Notes: a model not told the origin generated them from the letters alone. A stretch of DNA of 64,000 bases from an uncultured Microbacterium sp. (GCA_913774665.1 CAJYHN010000002.1:186001-250000); one strand, 5' to 3'. Shown: positions 49,251 through 58,238, numbered from the stretch's first letter. Program-made: numbers and translations.

Positions 49251-49320
49251 AGCCATCCGCAAGGACCGCAGGTCCCCGGGCTGGTCGAAGGGGCCGGAAA
49301 CCGCCGAGCGCTCCGGCGCG

Positions 49321-49926
49321 TCAGCCGCCGTAGACCTCTCGGTAGGCGGCGAGCCACTGATCGCCGTCGGCGGGGCACATGAAGGTCGCGCCGAACACCA
49401 TGACGCTCGCGATCGGCTTCTCGGCCTGCGTGCGGGCGGCGCCCTGGAGGTCGCTCGGGACGAGTTGGGCGAACAGCGGCGAGGTGGCCACGTGCGTGCT
49501 CATCGTCGTGGCGTCGATCTGGTGACGGTTCAGGATCGCCGTCTCGCACGCGTCGCCCGCCAGGGCGAGGGCGAGGCTCTCGTCGGCCGACGTCCAGGTC
49601 GACCCCTGCTGCTCGACGTAGGCGCGCTGCTCGGCGATGAACTCCTTCTGAGCGGGCGTCACCGCGACCAGGGGGGAACCGTCCATCGGCAGCTGCTGCT
49701 CGCGGAAGTACTCCTCGCGCTCGGCGAACACGTCGCCGATGTCGTCGGGGTCGACCGTGCTCGATTCCTCGGGCGCGGGGCTTTGCGCCGCGCCCGGAGC
49801 GGACGTCGGCCGCCCCTCGGCGCCATTGGGCCCCAGGGGGCTCGGCAACGGGATGCACGCCGTGGTCGCGAGGAGCACGACGGCGAGGGTGAGGGAGAGA
49901 ACCAGAGGGCGAGTCCGAGCGTTCAT
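49321..49926 (-). CDS. Predicted lipoprotein, DUF732-like
   Basis: 201 aa. Signal peptide with hydrophobic LVLSLTLAVVLLA and lipobox TTAC, so Cys24 is the anchor. After a Pro/Ser-rich linker the folded part has two Cys (GDACETAI near residue 125 and FMCPADG near 181) likely forming a disulphide, resembling the helical DUF732 group of actinobacterial exported proteins. Role unknown. Convergent with pdxY. Confidence 0.75.
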   Translation of the reverse strand: MNARTRPLVLSLTLAVVLLATTACIPLPSPLGPNGAEGRPTSAPGAAQSPAPEESSTVDPDDIGDVFAEREEYFREQQLPMDGSPLVAVTPAQKEFIAEQRAYVEQQGSTWTSADESLALALAGDACETAILNRHQIDATTMSTHVATSPLFAQLVPSDLQGAARTQAEKPIASVMVFGATFMCPADGDQWLAAYREVYGG

Positions 49927-49982
49927 CCCTTCACGCTAGCGAGAACGCCCCGCGAGCGGGTGGGGCTTGTGGATAACCCGTT

Positions 49983-50603
49983 TCACGCTTCCCAGGCGTC
50001 GGCGACCGCCCGGCGCACATCGCCGAGCAGCTGCGGCAGGGCCTTGGTCTTCGCGATGATCGGGAAGAAATTGGCATCCGACGCCCACCGGGGAACGATG
50101 TGCTGGTGCAGGTGCGCGTCGACGCCCGCACCCGCGATCGCTCCCTGATTCATGCCGAGGTTGAAGCCGTCGCAGTTCGACACCGCGCGCAGCACCCGCA
50201 TCCCGCGCTGCGTGAGTGCGCCGATCTCGGCGACCTCTTCGTCGGTGGCCTGGTCGTAGGTCGCGATGTGGCGGTACGGGCAGACCAGCAGGTGGCCCGA
50301 GTTGTACGGGAACAGGTTGAGCAGCACGTAGGCCGTCTTGCCGCGCGCGACGATCAGCCCGTCTTCGTCGCTCTTGCCGGGGGCCGCGCAGAACGGGCAG
50401 GTCTTCTCCATCGGCTCGCGCCCAGCGGAGATGTACGCCATGCGGTGCGGCGTCCACAGGCGCTGGAACTCGTCGGGCACGCCCGGAAGGGTCGCGGCGT
50501 CGACGAGTTCCGCATCGGTCGTGTGCGATCCGGACCCGTCGACGGCAGGCGTCATGCCAGGACCCGACGAAGAGCCCGCCGCGACGGCATCCGGATCGCC
50601 CAT
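49983..50603 (-). CDS. HIT-domain nucleotide hydrolase/phosphorylase
   Basis: 206 aa from ATG 50603 (TGATG overlap with thrS; GTG 50606 is also possible). CPFC near residue 67 with a later His suggests the zinc site of the Fhit/Ap4A-phosphorylase branch; LLNLFPYNSGHLLVCPYRH and the HIT triad HLHQHIVPRW (near residue 163) are clear. Mycobacterial orthologues next to thrS (Rv2613c) are Ap4A phosphorylases, which is the most likely activity here. Confidence 0.9.
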   Translation of the reverse strand: MGDPDAVAAGSSSGPGMTPAVDGSGSHTTDAELVDAATLPGVPDEFQRLWTPHRMAYISAGREPMEKTCPFCAAPGKSDEDGLIVARGKTAYVLLNLFPYNSGHLLVCPYRHIATYDQATDEEVAEIGALTQRGMRVLRAVSNCDGFNLGMNQGAIAGAGVDAHLHQHIVPRWASDANFFPIIAKTKALPQLLGDVRRAVADAWEA

Positions 50604-52588
50604 CACGCCAGGTCCTCGGCGGTGTTGACCAGGGCGCGCTCAGCGATCGCGCCGGTGATGCGCGCGACGGCGTCCTCGACCGGGATGCCGTTGAGCTGCG
50701 TGCCGTCGCGGAAGCGGAACGAGACCGTGCCGTTCGAGCGGTCCTGCTCTCCGGCGATCAGCATGAGCGGGACCTTCTGCGTGGTGTGCGTGCGGATCTT
50801 CTTCTGCATGCGGTCGTCGCTGTGGTCGGCCTCGGCGCGCACGCCCTTGGTCTTGAGGTCGGAGACGATGCCCTGCAGGTAGTCGCCGTACTCGGCGGCG
50901 ACGGGAACGGCCACGACCTGCACGGGGGCGAGCCACACCGGGAAGGCCCCGGCGTAGTGCTCGAGCAGGATCGCGAAGAAGCGCTCGACCGAGCCGAACA
51001 GGGCACGGTGGATCATCACCGGACGGTGCTTCTCGCCGTCGGGGCCGGTGTACTCGAGCTCGAAGCGCTCGGGCTGGTTGAAGTCGAGCTGGATGGTCGA
51101 CATCTGCCAGGTGCGACCGATCGCGTCGCGCGCCTGCACCGAGATCTTCGGACCGTAGAACGCCGCCCCACCCGGGTCGGGCACGAGCTCGAGGCCCGAG
51201 GCCTCGGCGACCTCGCGCAGCGTCTCGGTCGCCTCGGTCCAGAGGGTGTCGTCGCCGATGAACTTCGGGTTGCCCTCCTCTTTCGTGGACAGCTCGAGGT
51301 AGAAGTCGTTCAGGCCGTAGTCGCGCAGCGTCTGCAGCACGAAGTCGAGGCTGTGGGTCAGCTCGCCCTTGACCTGCTCGGCCGTGACATAGATGTGCGT
51401 GTCGTCCTGGGTCATGCCGCGCACGCGCGTGAGGCCCGACAGGGTTCCGCTCTTCTCGTAGCGGTAGACCGATCCGAACTCGCTCAGGCGCAGCGGCAGC
51501 TCGCGGTAGCTGCGGCCGCGCGAGCGGAAGATCAGGTTGTGGAACGGGCAGTTCATGGGCTTGAGGTAGTACTCCTGGCCCTCGCGCGAGACGTGGCCAT
51601 CGGCATCCGTCACCTCGTCGAGCACCATCGGGGGGTACATGCCGTCGGCGTACCACTGCAGGTGGCCGCTCGTCATGAACAGGTCGCCCTTGGTGATGTG
51701 CGGGGTGTTGACGACCTCGTAGCCGCTGGCGAGAAGGCGCTCGCGCATGTAGCGCTCGATCTCGTAGCGGATGATGCCGCCCTTGGGGTGGAACACCGAA
51801 AGACCGGGGCCGATCTCGTCGGGGAACGAGAACAGGTCGAGCTCCTTGCCGAGCTTGCGGTGGTCGCGCTTCGCTGCCTCTTCGAGACGGTGCTGGTAGG
51901 CGCGCAGTTCGTCCTTGGTGGGCCACGCGGTGCCGTAGATGCGCTGCAGCTGGGGGTTCTTCTCGCTGCCGCGCCAGTAGGCGCCGGCGATGCGGGTGAG
52001 ATCCCACCCGTTGCCGATGAGGCGCGTGCCGGGCACGTGGGGTCCGCGGCAGAGGTCTTTCCACGCGGTCTCGCCGTCGCGATTCACGTTGTCGTAGATC
52101 GTCAGCTCGCCGGCGCCGACCTCGACCGACGCGCCCTCGGCGGCCTCGGCCGACCCGCCCTTGAGGCCGATGAGCTCGAGCTTGAAGGGTTCGTCGGCGA
52201 GCTCGGCGCGGGCCTCGTCGTCGGTGACGACGCGACGCACGAAGCGCTGGTTCTCGCGGACGATGCGCTCCATCTCTTTCTTGATGACCTTGAGGTCATC
52301 GGGGGTGAAGGGCTCGTCGACCTGGAAGTCGTAGTAGAAGCCGTCGGTGACGGGCGGCCCGATGCCGAGGTTGGCCTGGGGCTTGACACGCTGCACCGCC
52401 TGCGCCAGCACGTGCGCGGTCGAGTGGCGCAGGATCGAGAGGCCGTCGGCGCTGTCGATCGTGACCGGCTCCACCTGGTCGTCGGCCGTCACGGTCGTGG
52501 CCAGGTCTTTCAACTCCCCGTTCACGCGCAGAGCGACGACCGAACGGTCGGGGAAGAGGGCGAAGCCATCGGCGGGGAAATCAGTCAC
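50603..52588 (-). CDS. thrS: Threonyl-tRNA synthetase
   Basis: 661 aa class II synthetase. Residues 1-50 are a TGS-like domain, 60-220 the editing domain ([11 protein letters not shown] and the C-x3-H-equivalent CRGPHVPGT), then the core with [20 protein letters not shown] (zinc Cys, motif 2) and [16 protein letters not shown] (motif 3), and the C-terminal anticodon domain. ATG start. Cotranscribed with the HIT gene. Confidence 0.98.
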   Translation of the reverse strand: MTDFPADGFALFPDRSVVALRVNGELKDLATTVTADDQVEPVTIDSADGLSILRHSTAHVLAQAVQRVKPQANLGIGPPVTDGFYYDFQVDEPFTPDDLKVIKKEMERIVRENQRFVRRVVTDDEARAELADEPFKLELIGLKGGSAEAAEGASVEVGAGELTIYDNVNRDGETAWKDLCRGPHVPGTRLIGNGWDLTRIAGAYWRGSEKNPQLQRIYGTAWPTKDELRAYQHRLEEAAKRDHRKLGKELDLFSFPDEIGPGLSVFHPKGGIIRYEIERYMRERLLASGYEVVNTPHITKGDLFMTSGHLQWYADGMYPPMVLDEVTDADGHVSREGQEYYLKPMNCPFHNLIFRSRGRSYRELPLRLSEFGSVYRYEKSGTLSGLTRVRGMTQDDTHIYVTAEQVKGELTHSLDFVLQTLRDYGLNDFYLELSTKEEGNPKFIGDDTLWTEATETLREVAEASGLELVPDPGGAAFYGPKISVQARDAIGRTWQMSTIQLDFNQPERFELEYTGPDGEKHRPVMIHRALFGSVERFFAILLEHYAGAFPVWLAPVQVVAVPVAAEYGDYLQGIVSDLKTKGVRAEADHSDDRMQKKIRTHTTQKVPLMLIAGEQDRSNGTVSFRFRDGTQLNGIPVEDAVARITGAIAERALVNTAEDLA

Positions 52589-52670
52589 AGAACATCTCCT
52601 GAAGGGGTCGTTTCCAGGCTACCGGGCGGGCGTGGTCTCGACGGCACGCGACGTGCCTCATAGTGGAGCG

Positions 52671-53822
52671 GTGACTTTGGCCATCATCGGCGGCGTGCTC
52701 TGGGTCCTCGGGATCATCGCGCTGCTCACCGGCGTCTTCCCCGCCGACGCCGCTCTTGCCGTCGCCGACCGCGTCTGGCCCATCCTGCTCTTCGTCGTCG
52801 CCGTGACGATCGTCGCCGAACTGGCCTCGAAGGCGGGGCTGTTCGACGTCGTGGCCGCGCGGTTGGCGAAGCTCGCCCGCGGACGCACGGCGCTGCTGTG
52901 GGTGCTGGTGGTGGCCCTGGCCACCGTCGCCACGGCGTTCCTCTCCCTCGACACCACCGCCGTCTTGTTGACCCCCGTGGTGGTCGCGATGGCGGTGGCT
53001 CGAAAGCTCAACCCGCTCCCCTTCGCCTTCGTCACCGTCGTGCTCGCGAACACCGCGTCGCTGGTGCTGCCGGTGTCGAACCTGACCAACCTGCTGGCAT
53101 CCGAGGCGCTGGGCGGGGGTCACGACCCCATCGCCTTCCTCGCGCTCCTCGGACCGTCGGCGCTCATCGCGATCGTGGTCTCGGTGATCGTGTTGACGGT
53201 CGTGTTCCTCCGCCGGCTGCCGAAGACCTACCCCGATGCGGCCGCCCCGGACGTGTCCGACCGCGTCCTCCTGCGCATCTCGGCGGTGGTGACGGTCGCG
53301 TTGCTGCCTCTGCTGGTCGTCGGGCTCGAACCGTGGATGCCGGCCACGGCCGCCGCGGTCGTGCTCATCGCGGCGTTCGCCTGGCGCGCGCCGCGGGCTC
53401 TCGGCATCCGTCTGGTGCCCTGGTCGCTCCTGGTGTTCGCGGGGGGCCTGTTCCTCGCGGTCGGGGCGCTCGAGGCTGTGGGGATCGGGCGCGTCACCTC
53501 GGTCCTCGCCGGTTCCGGAGACGACCTGGTGTCGCTGTGGCAGCTGGCGGGTGTCGGAGCGCTGGCCGCGAACGGCATCAACAACCTCCCCGCCTATCTC
53601 GCCCTCGAGTCGGTGGCGGGCTCCCCCGCGCGCCTCGCGGCCCTGCTGATCGGTGTGAACGCCGGGCCGATCGTCACGCCCTGGGCGTCCCTGGCCACCC
53701 TCCTCTGGCACGACCGCCTGGTCGCCGCGGGTGTCGAGGTGAGGTGGAGCCGATTCATCCTGCTCGGCGCGATTATCGCGCCGGTGATCCTGTTCCTCGG
53801 GGTCCTGCCGCTCGTCTGGTGA
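52671..53822 (+). CDS. SLC13/ArsB-type permease (ion transporter superfamily)
   Basis: 383 aa from GTG 52671, divergent from thrS. About ten membrane helices fill the protein with short loops. FLSLDTTAVLLTPVVVAMA near residue 90 and GALAANGINNLPAYLALE near residue 305 are the repeated hairpin-loop motifs (T-T-A-x-x-x-T-P and N-x-x-x-N-x-P) of the ArsB/CitM family, and SNLTNLLASE is the clamshell region. No ars genes are nearby, so the anion is unknown. GGAG precedes the start closely. Confidence 0.85.
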   Translation: MTLAIIGGVLWVLGIIALLTGVFPADAALAVADRVWPILLFVVAVTIVAELASKAGLFDVVAARLAKLARGRTALLWVLVVALATVATAFLSLDTTAVLLTPVVVAMAVARKLNPLPFAFVTVVLANTASLVLPVSNLTNLLASEALGGGHDPIAFLALLGPSALIAIVVSVIVLTVVFLRRLPKTYPDAAAPDVSDRVLLRISAVVTVALLPLLVVGLEPWMPATAAAVVLIAAFAWRAPRALGIRLVPWSLLVFAGGLFLAVGALEAVGIGRVTSVLAGSGDDLVSLWQLAGVGALAANGINNLPAYLALESVAGSPARLAALLIGVNAGPIVTPWASLATLLWHDRLVAAGVEVRWSRFILLGAIIAPVILFLGVLPLVW

Positions 53823-53825
53823 GCT

Positions 53826-54242
53826 TCAGTCCTCGTACGTCTGCGACCAGGCTTTGTGGGGCTCGATGAACCACACGGCCAGGCCCGTCCGCAGACCGTA
53901 CTCTTCGCCGGTGTAGAGCCGCGAGATCCGGTCGACGTAGGGCAGGGCCTCGTCGCCGTCGATCCGTTCGACGGCCACCCCGCGCACGAACGCCATCGAG
54001 TAGCTGTTGTCAGCAGCGGTGACCGAGACGGCCACGCGCGGGTCGCGCCGGAGGTTGCGGTCCTTCAGGGTGTCGGCCTCGGTGAACAGCATGAGTCGGT
54101 CGCCGTCGACTCCGACCCAGAGCGGGATCGAGTGCGGCGATCCGTCGCGCATCAGCGTCGCGAGGTGTGCGACGGCGTCGGTCTCGAAGTACGGCTTGGT
54201 GGCGTCCCAGTCGGTCATTGTCGGTGCAACAGCCGGGGTCAT
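53826..54242 (-). CDS. Pyridoxamine 5'-phosphate oxidase family (PPOX, probably F420 or FMN) protein
   Basis: 138 aa from ATG 54242 (GGGGA 9 nt upstream; ATG 54251 and 54217 are alternatives). Split-barrel pattern: AVAHLATLMRDGSPHSIPLW, GDRLMLFTEADTLKDRNLRRDPRVAVSV and a WFIEPHKAW end, matching the class of actinobacterial flavin/F420-dependent PPOX proteins. It is convergent with the permease (3 bp gap). A second PPOX domain is encoded 600 bp away. Confidence 0.85.
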   Translation of the reverse strand: MTPAVAPTMTDWDATKPYFETDAVAHLATLMRDGSPHSIPLWVGVDGDRLMLFTEADTLKDRNLRRDPRVAVSVTAADNSYSMAFVRGVAVERIDGDEALPYVDRISRLYTGEEYGLRTGLAVWFIEPHKAWSQTYED

Positions 54243-54258
54243 GGCATCCATTCCCCGT

Positions 54259-54642
54259 TCAGGACCGGACGGAGTGCGGGGCCTGATCGTTCGGCACCTC
54301 GCTGAAGACCATCTCTTCGCGCCGGCTGCTCCCGCGCGGCACGAACTCGTCGGGCTCGGTGACGACGTACAGTCCGCGACCCGAGTTCGCGTTGTAGGTC
54401 AGCGCGTGCAACCACGCGCTGCTCAGTTGCGGGGTCCGGCTCCCGTGGAATTTGAACACGAGCGACACGTGCGGATGGATGTACACCGTGGTGCGTCCGC
54501 CGCCGGTGCTGATGTCGTCTTTCCACGTGAACGGGAAGCTCTCGCCGCGACGCACTTTCGCCATGATCACCGCCTGCAGGTGCGCGAGTAGTCGGTCTTC
54601 GAAATCGACCTTGACGTTGCCGTCGTAGATGAATTTGCCCAT
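54259..54642 (-). CDS. DUF7882 family protein (often mis-annotated as ATP-dependent DNA ligase)
   Basis: 127 aa. MGKFIYDGNVKVDFEDRLLA, then AVIMAKVRRGESFPFTW and GRTTVYIHPHVSLVFKFHG are typical of a small protein family that is abundant in Microbacteriaceae. No ligase adenylation motif (K-x-D-G) is present, so the inherited ligase name is not supported. 184 bp upstream is gene-free and contains the palindrome CTTGCAAG (54769-54776). Function unknown. Confidence 0.8.
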   Translation of the reverse strand: MGKFIYDGNVKVDFEDRLLAHLQAVIMAKVRRGESFPFTWKDDISTGGGRTTVYIHPHVSLVFKFHGSRTPQLSSAWLHALTYNANSGRGLYVVTEPDEFVPRGSSRREEMVFSEVPNDQAPHSVRS

Positions 54643-54826
54643 GTCGGTCCCCCTGACCGCCGCCCACCGTCTTGCGCCTCTCGGCGAGAAGTCGAACGCA
54701 GAAATCGAGGGCGACGACCGCTTTCTCTGCGTGCACCGTCTCTCGGAACCGGCTCTCGCGCAAACCCCCTTGCAAGAAATTGCGGTTTCGGGATATCGGA
54801 GGGGTGAAAGCGAGGAATGCCGCCGT

Positions 54827-56626
54827 TCAGGCTCCGCGCGAAATGCGGATGATCACGCGATCGCCGGGCTTGCGCTGCAGTCGACGCACGAACGCCTCGA
54901 CGCCGAGGATCGCGCGATACTGAAAGCCGTATTTGCGCTTGAGGGCGGCGTCGGCGCGAGCGTCGTCCGCGGCGGGACCGGCGATCCGCCCGTGCGCCTC
55001 GACGCGAACGGCATTCGGTTCGACGGCCCCCATCCTGCTGCAGGGCTGCAGGGTCACACGCGAGTCGTTGCGCAGACGCTTCACCTTGCCGGTCGACCGC
55101 TCGCTGGTCACGACCAATTCGTCGCCGTCGCGCGCGACCCACACCGGGACGGCCACGAGGGCACCGTTTCGGCGATAGGTGCCGAGCGAGACGAACGACG
55201 AGGCCGCGATCTCGCGCCACAGGGTGTCGGGGACGGTCATGGTCTCACCGTACTGGGCGGGTGCCGCGGCGGACACGGGTTGCGCCGACGGCCCGCCGCG
55301 GGGTCCGAACAGATCGAGGATCCCGGGAACGGATGCCATGTCCTCGACGCGTCCGTGAGCGAAGCCGCCCCAGAGGGCGCGGATGCTTCGGCCGACAGCG
55401 GTGAGCTCGTCGGGACGTGCGCCGGCGTAGGGCGGCAGGTGCGGCCCGATCAACTCGGTACCGAAGACGAAGGGCACCTCGATCGCGTGCGAGGCGCGGT
55501 AGAGGTCGTTTGCGCGCCAACGGAACACATAGCGCAGCGCTGTTCCTCCGGCCCTGCGGTAGTCGCGGGCGAGGCGACGGGCCGGGCGGCCGTAGACGAA
55601 CGCATTCATCACGGTGTCGAGGACGGTCGAGACCAGCGCGTGCACGGCGGGAACAGCGCGCAACCCCTCCAGGGCCGCCACCCCGGGCAGGAAGAGCCGT
55701 GTCTCCTCGGCCGTGACCCCGATCAGTAGAGGGATACGCGCGGCTCCCTCGAGCCACCGCTCGGCGATCTCGCCGTGGGGAGGCAGGGGGTCGAACCCGG
55801 GCTGCGGAGCGAAGGGCATCAGCGAGAAGCGTCCGAAGCCGCGAGAGGCCTTCAACGCGTCGGCCTGGAGGGGCATCAGATCGTGTGACGGGGTCGCCGG
55901 ATTCAGCCGCGCGGTGGCCGCGCTCATCGCCGCCACGAGCGCGACGCGTGCACCCATGGTGCCCATGGGGGCGCTCTGCACGATGGCGCGCGAGAAGAGT
56001 CCTCGGGCGCGCTCGACAGCCAGGAGATGGAGCACGGCATCACCGCCCGCGGATTGCCCGAACGCGGTCACGCGGTGCGGGTCTCCGCCGAACGCCGCGA
56101 TGTTGCGCTGGACCCATTCGAAGGCGGCGAGCTGATCGAGGAGCCCGAGGTTGGCCGGGCGCTGGTCCCCGTCGCCGAGATAGCCGAGCACTCCGAGCCG
56201 GTAGGTGACCGTGACGACGATGACGTGCTGTTCGGCCGCGAGCACGGCGGGGTCGTAGACGGGCAGATCCCCCGCGCCGCTGGTGTACCCCCCGCCGTGC
56301 ACCCATACCATCACGGGCAGCGCGGGGTCCGCGTCGTCGCGGTTGGCCGGAACGGTGATCGAGAGGTGCTGGCACTCCTCGCGGATCGGAAGACCGCCGG
56401 TCTGGTCACCGAGAGCGTCGATCAGCGGGGTGGGCGCCTGCGGCGCGGCGGGCGAGCGCTCGAGGGCATCGAGAACGTCGTCCGCGGCCCGGTCCGGCAG
56501 GGGAAGGGGAAGACCGAAGCGCTCCGCGCGTGCATACGGGATGCCACTGGCCCGCACCACCGCACCGTCGCGGCGTCCGCGAATCGGGCCCGTCGGCGGG
56601 GAGAAGAGGGGGGCTTCGCTCGTCAC
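54827..56626 (-). CDS. Type B carboxylesterase fused to a C-terminal PPOX domain
   Basis: 599 aa from GTG 56626. Residues 1-460 are a carboxylesterase: oxyanion VMVWVHGGGYTSGAGDL, nucleophile elbow TAFGQSAGGDAV (Ser near residue 188), TAEETRLFLPGV (Glu/Asp region) and SHAIEVPFVFG (His). Residues 462-599 are a complete PPOX split barrel of the F420-binding type (ASSFVSLGTYRRNG, VTSERSTGKVKRLRNDSRV, ending RVIIRISRGA). The reading frame is open throughout. An internal ATG at 55240 is preceded at 6 nt by TACGGT, so the PPOX part may also be made alone (137 aa). Confidence 0.8.
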   Translation of the reverse strand: MTSEAPLFSPPTGPIRGRRDGAVVRASGIPYARAERFGLPLPLPDRAADDVLDALERSPAAPQAPTPLIDALGDQTGGLPIREECQHLSITVPANRDDADPALPVMVWVHGGGYTSGAGDLPVYDPAVLAAEQHVIVVTVTYRLGVLGYLGDGDQRPANLGLLDQLAAFEWVQRNIAAFGGDPHRVTAFGQSAGGDAVLHLLAVERARGLFSRAIVQSAPMGTMGARVALVAAMSAATARLNPATPSHDLMPLQADALKASRGFGRFSLMPFAPQPGFDPLPPHGEIAERWLEGAARIPLLIGVTAEETRLFLPGVAALEGLRAVPAVHALVSTVLDTVMNAFVYGRPARRLARDYRRAGGTALRYVFRWRANDLYRASHAIEVPFVFGTELIGPHLPPYAGARPDELTAVGRSIRALWGGFAHGRVEDMASVPGILDLFGPRGGPSAQPVSAAAPAQYGETMTVPDTLWREIAASSFVSLGTYRRNGALVAVPVWVARDGDELVVTSERSTGKVKRLRNDSRVTLQPCSRMGAVEPNAVRVEAHGRIAGPAADDARADAALKRKYGFQYRAILGVEAFVRRLQRKPGDRVIIRISRGA

Positions 56627-56755
56627 GCGTACTCGCTTCCTGTTCCGCCGGGGCGGTGCATCGCGCCCCGCCGCGGGGGCGGCGGAGCATCTGTTCAGCC
56701 TACTGAGCCGTCCCATGGCCCCGCCGTGCGACCCGGGGCCGTGGATCTCAAAGCG

Positions 56756-56788
56756 AGCGCAAGATCAGCGCAAGGACAGCACAAGACT
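56756..56788. promoter_or_regulatory. Three 11-bp phased direct repeats (AGCGCAAGNNN)
   Basis: AGCGCAAG (56756), AGCGCAAG (56767) and AGCACAAG (56778) recur with exact 11-bp spacing; 56745 holds a weaker 5/8 match. One-turn spacing of direct octamers is the pattern bound by OmpR/PhoP-family response regulators. It lies 130 bp upstream of the carboxylesterase start. Confidence 0.6.
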
Positions 56789-56798
56789 GGACCGAACC

Positions 56799-56883
56799 TG
56801 TCCCCCAAATGGTGGACACGACGTAGTCTCGTGTTGTTCCCGCCGCCAGGCACTCCGCAGCCCCCCTTACTGGCGGCGGGAAC
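56799..56883. repeat. Nested inverted repeats in the gene-free region, with a perfect 14-bp pair
   Basis: GTTCCCGCCGCCAG (56836-56849) and CTGGCGGCGGGAAC (56870-56883) are exact complements with a 20-nt spacer. Just to the left are TGTCC/GGACA (56799-56818) and ACACGA/TCGTGT (56816-56834). No T-tract follows, and no gene ends here. Confidence 0.7.
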
Positions 56884-57439
56884 GACCACCTCCCCCGACG
56901 TCGGCGCCGATGATCCGCGGGAGCTGCCACACCGCCCGTCGAGCTCGAGACTGGCGCGGAACTCGATGTCGGGTGCCGCGTGCGCAGAGCGCCTGTGGTG
57001 GAGAGCGCGTTCTCGTGACGGCTGAGGCGGGGGCGGGCCCCGGCCATACGTCGCGCGCCCCCCGATGACCGCGGCCGTGACGTTCGTGCGGATCGCCCGA
57101 TCGCCCGGTTCCGTGTTCCGTGGGCCGGCTACCGGTTCGTCCGAAGGGCGGCCAGCCACTGTCGAAGCTTCGCCCACACAGGCGCTGTGCTGGCTTCCCC
57201 GGCGGCAACCTGTGGCGTCTCTCTTGTCGACCCCGGCGGCGATCGCAGTCTCTTGGGGCGGCGCTGGGAGCGCCTCGAGGCCTGCCGCCGCGGGCGATTG
57301 ACGCAATCTTCGCGGCCGACAGCGGGAGTGTCGGCCTGCACCTCAGCCGAGCCGCCACGGGCGGTTTCACAGAGCCGCGGCAGTCACCGAACACGAAGCG
57401 CTTCCGCGGGCACCCCAGGAAGAGCGGCCAGCGGACAAA
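56884..57439. other. Gene-free stretch next to the tRNA cluster
   Basis: No open frame here has a family motif, a convincing ribosome site or normal codon bias; products are Arg/Pro/Gly-rich. It could be the decayed remnant of something integrated beside the tRNA genes, but no tRNA-end duplication, integrase or IS end was seen. Confidence 0.5.
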
Positions 57440-57441
57440 GC

Positions 57442-57466
57442 AAAAACCCCCGGCGAGCCGGGGGTT
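57442..57466 (-). terminator. Rho-independent terminator after tRNA-Val(GAC)
   Basis: On the minus strand AACCCCCGGC, a TCG-type loop and GCCGGGGGTT form a strong stem followed by TTTTT, starting 6 nt after the tRNA CCA end. Confidence 0.88.
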
Positions 57467-57471
57467 TCAGG

Positions 57472-57546
57472 TGGTGCGCGATACTGGGATCGAACCAGTG
57501 ACCTCTTCCGTGTCAGGGAAGCGCGCTACCGCTGCGCCAATCGCGC
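57472..57546 (-). tRNA. tRNA-Val (anticodon GAC)
   Basis: Acceptor GCGCGAT pairs with ATCGCGC over 7 bp, discriminator A and an encoded CCA follow. D-arm GCGC/GCGC, anticodon arm CTTCC-CTGACAC-GGAAG with GAC, and T-arm ACTGG-TTCGATC-CCAGT are all well formed. Confidence 0.97.
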
Positions 57547-57573
57547 CTATACAGGCTGTTCTTTTATGAGTTG

Positions 57574-57644
57574 AGGTGGCGACGGGATTCGAACCCGTGT
57601 AAACGGCTTTGCAGGCCGGTGCCTAGCCGCTCGGCCACGCCACC
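57574..57644 (-). tRNA. tRNA-Cys (anticodon GCA)
   Basis: Acceptor GGTGGCG/CGCCACC, discriminator U as required for Cys, anticodon arm CCGGC-CTGCAAA-GCCG with GCA, T-arm ACGGG-TTCGAAT-CCCGT. CCA is not encoded. Confidence 0.96.
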
Positions 57645-57710
57645 GTGATGTGGTTCGACCCACGTGTCGTGATGATCCGTCGGTTTCCCAGACGGAGATC
57701 CCTCCACTCG

Positions 57711-57783
57711 AGCGGATGACGAGACTCGAACTCGCGACCCCAACCTTGGCAAGGTTGTGCGCTACCAACTGCGCTACATCCGC
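57711..57783 (-). tRNA. tRNA-Gly (anticodon GCC)
   Basis: Acceptor GCGGATG/CATCCGC with discriminator U, anticodon arm CAACC-TTGCCAA-GGTTG with GCC, and T-loop TTCGAGT. CCA is not encoded. First gene of the Gly-Cys-Val tRNA unit on the minus strand. Confidence 0.96.
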
Positions 57784-57935
57784 ATTTCGTTCCCGGGGCT
57801 TGCCCCGAGCACTCGTAAGACATTACCCGATCTGAGCGCGGGTGCAAAACGGCGCGCGCCCCGCGCGTGTCCTCTCCCCGTGGTTCGAAGCACGTCTCGG
57901 CATCCGGTACGATCGATGAGTCCCGTTCGGGATGA

Positions 57936-58008
57936 GGGCGATTGGCGCAGTTGGTAGCGCGCTTCCTTCACACGGAAGAGGTCGTCGGTTCGAGTCCGGC
58001 ATCGCCCA
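57936..58008 (+). tRNA. tRNA-Val (anticodon CAC)
   Basis: Acceptor GGGCGAT/ATCGCCC, anticodon arm CTTCC-TTCACAC-GGAAG with CAC, T-arm GTCGG-TTCGAGT-CCGGC, discriminator A. Divergent from the Gly-Cys-Val unit; CCA is not encoded. Confidence 0.97.
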
Positions 58009-58015
58009 CAGTTTC

Positions 58016-58039
58016 ACCCCCGGTCCTCCCGGGGGTTTT
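58016..58039 (+). terminator. Terminator of tRNA-Val(CAC)
   Basis: CCCCCGG, loop TCCTC, CCGGGGG then TTTT, 8 nt after the tRNA end. Confidence 0.9.
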
Positions 58040-58181
58040 CTGTTTCTGTGCCGGTCTGGCGCTCGTCGTCGCCGACCGTCTGCGCATCGCCCGCCCGACG
58101 TGAGGGCGCGGCCCATTCGGGGACGCGTCGCCGCACGGCCGCCTCCCGTCGTCCCCCGGCCGATCGACGCCCCACGTGGTA

Positions 58182-58224
58182 ACGCCCCGGCGCCCGGCCG
58201 TCGTGAGGCCGGACGCCGGGGCGT
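58182..58224 (-). terminator. Terminator of the ESX-type operon
   Basis: On the minus strand ACGCCCCGGCG with inner CCGGCC pairs with GGCCGG and CGCCGGGGCGT, giving a stem of about 17 bp starting 14 nt after the stop of the 418-aa gene. Confidence 0.8.
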
Positions 58225-58238
58225 CGTCGGATCGCGGG

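Noticed and set aside
54259-54642. ATP-dependent DNA ligase
   Set aside because: The protein is only 127 aa and lacks the K-x-D-G adenylation motif; it belongs to the DUF7882 group.
56695-57306. 203-codon minus-strand frame in the gene-free region
   Set aside because: No motif, no ribosome site, Arg/Pro/Gly-rich composition typical of non-coding high-GC DNA.
56717-57471. Integrated element (prophage or ICE remnant) beside the tRNA genes
   Set aside because: I found no integrase, no duplicated tRNA 3' end and no IS ends; kept only as a possibility.
57120-57569. Plus-strand frame ending with a DTGIEPVTSS-like peptide
   Set aside because: Classic spurious protein read antisense through a tRNA gene; its last third is tRNA-Val(GAC) on the other strand.
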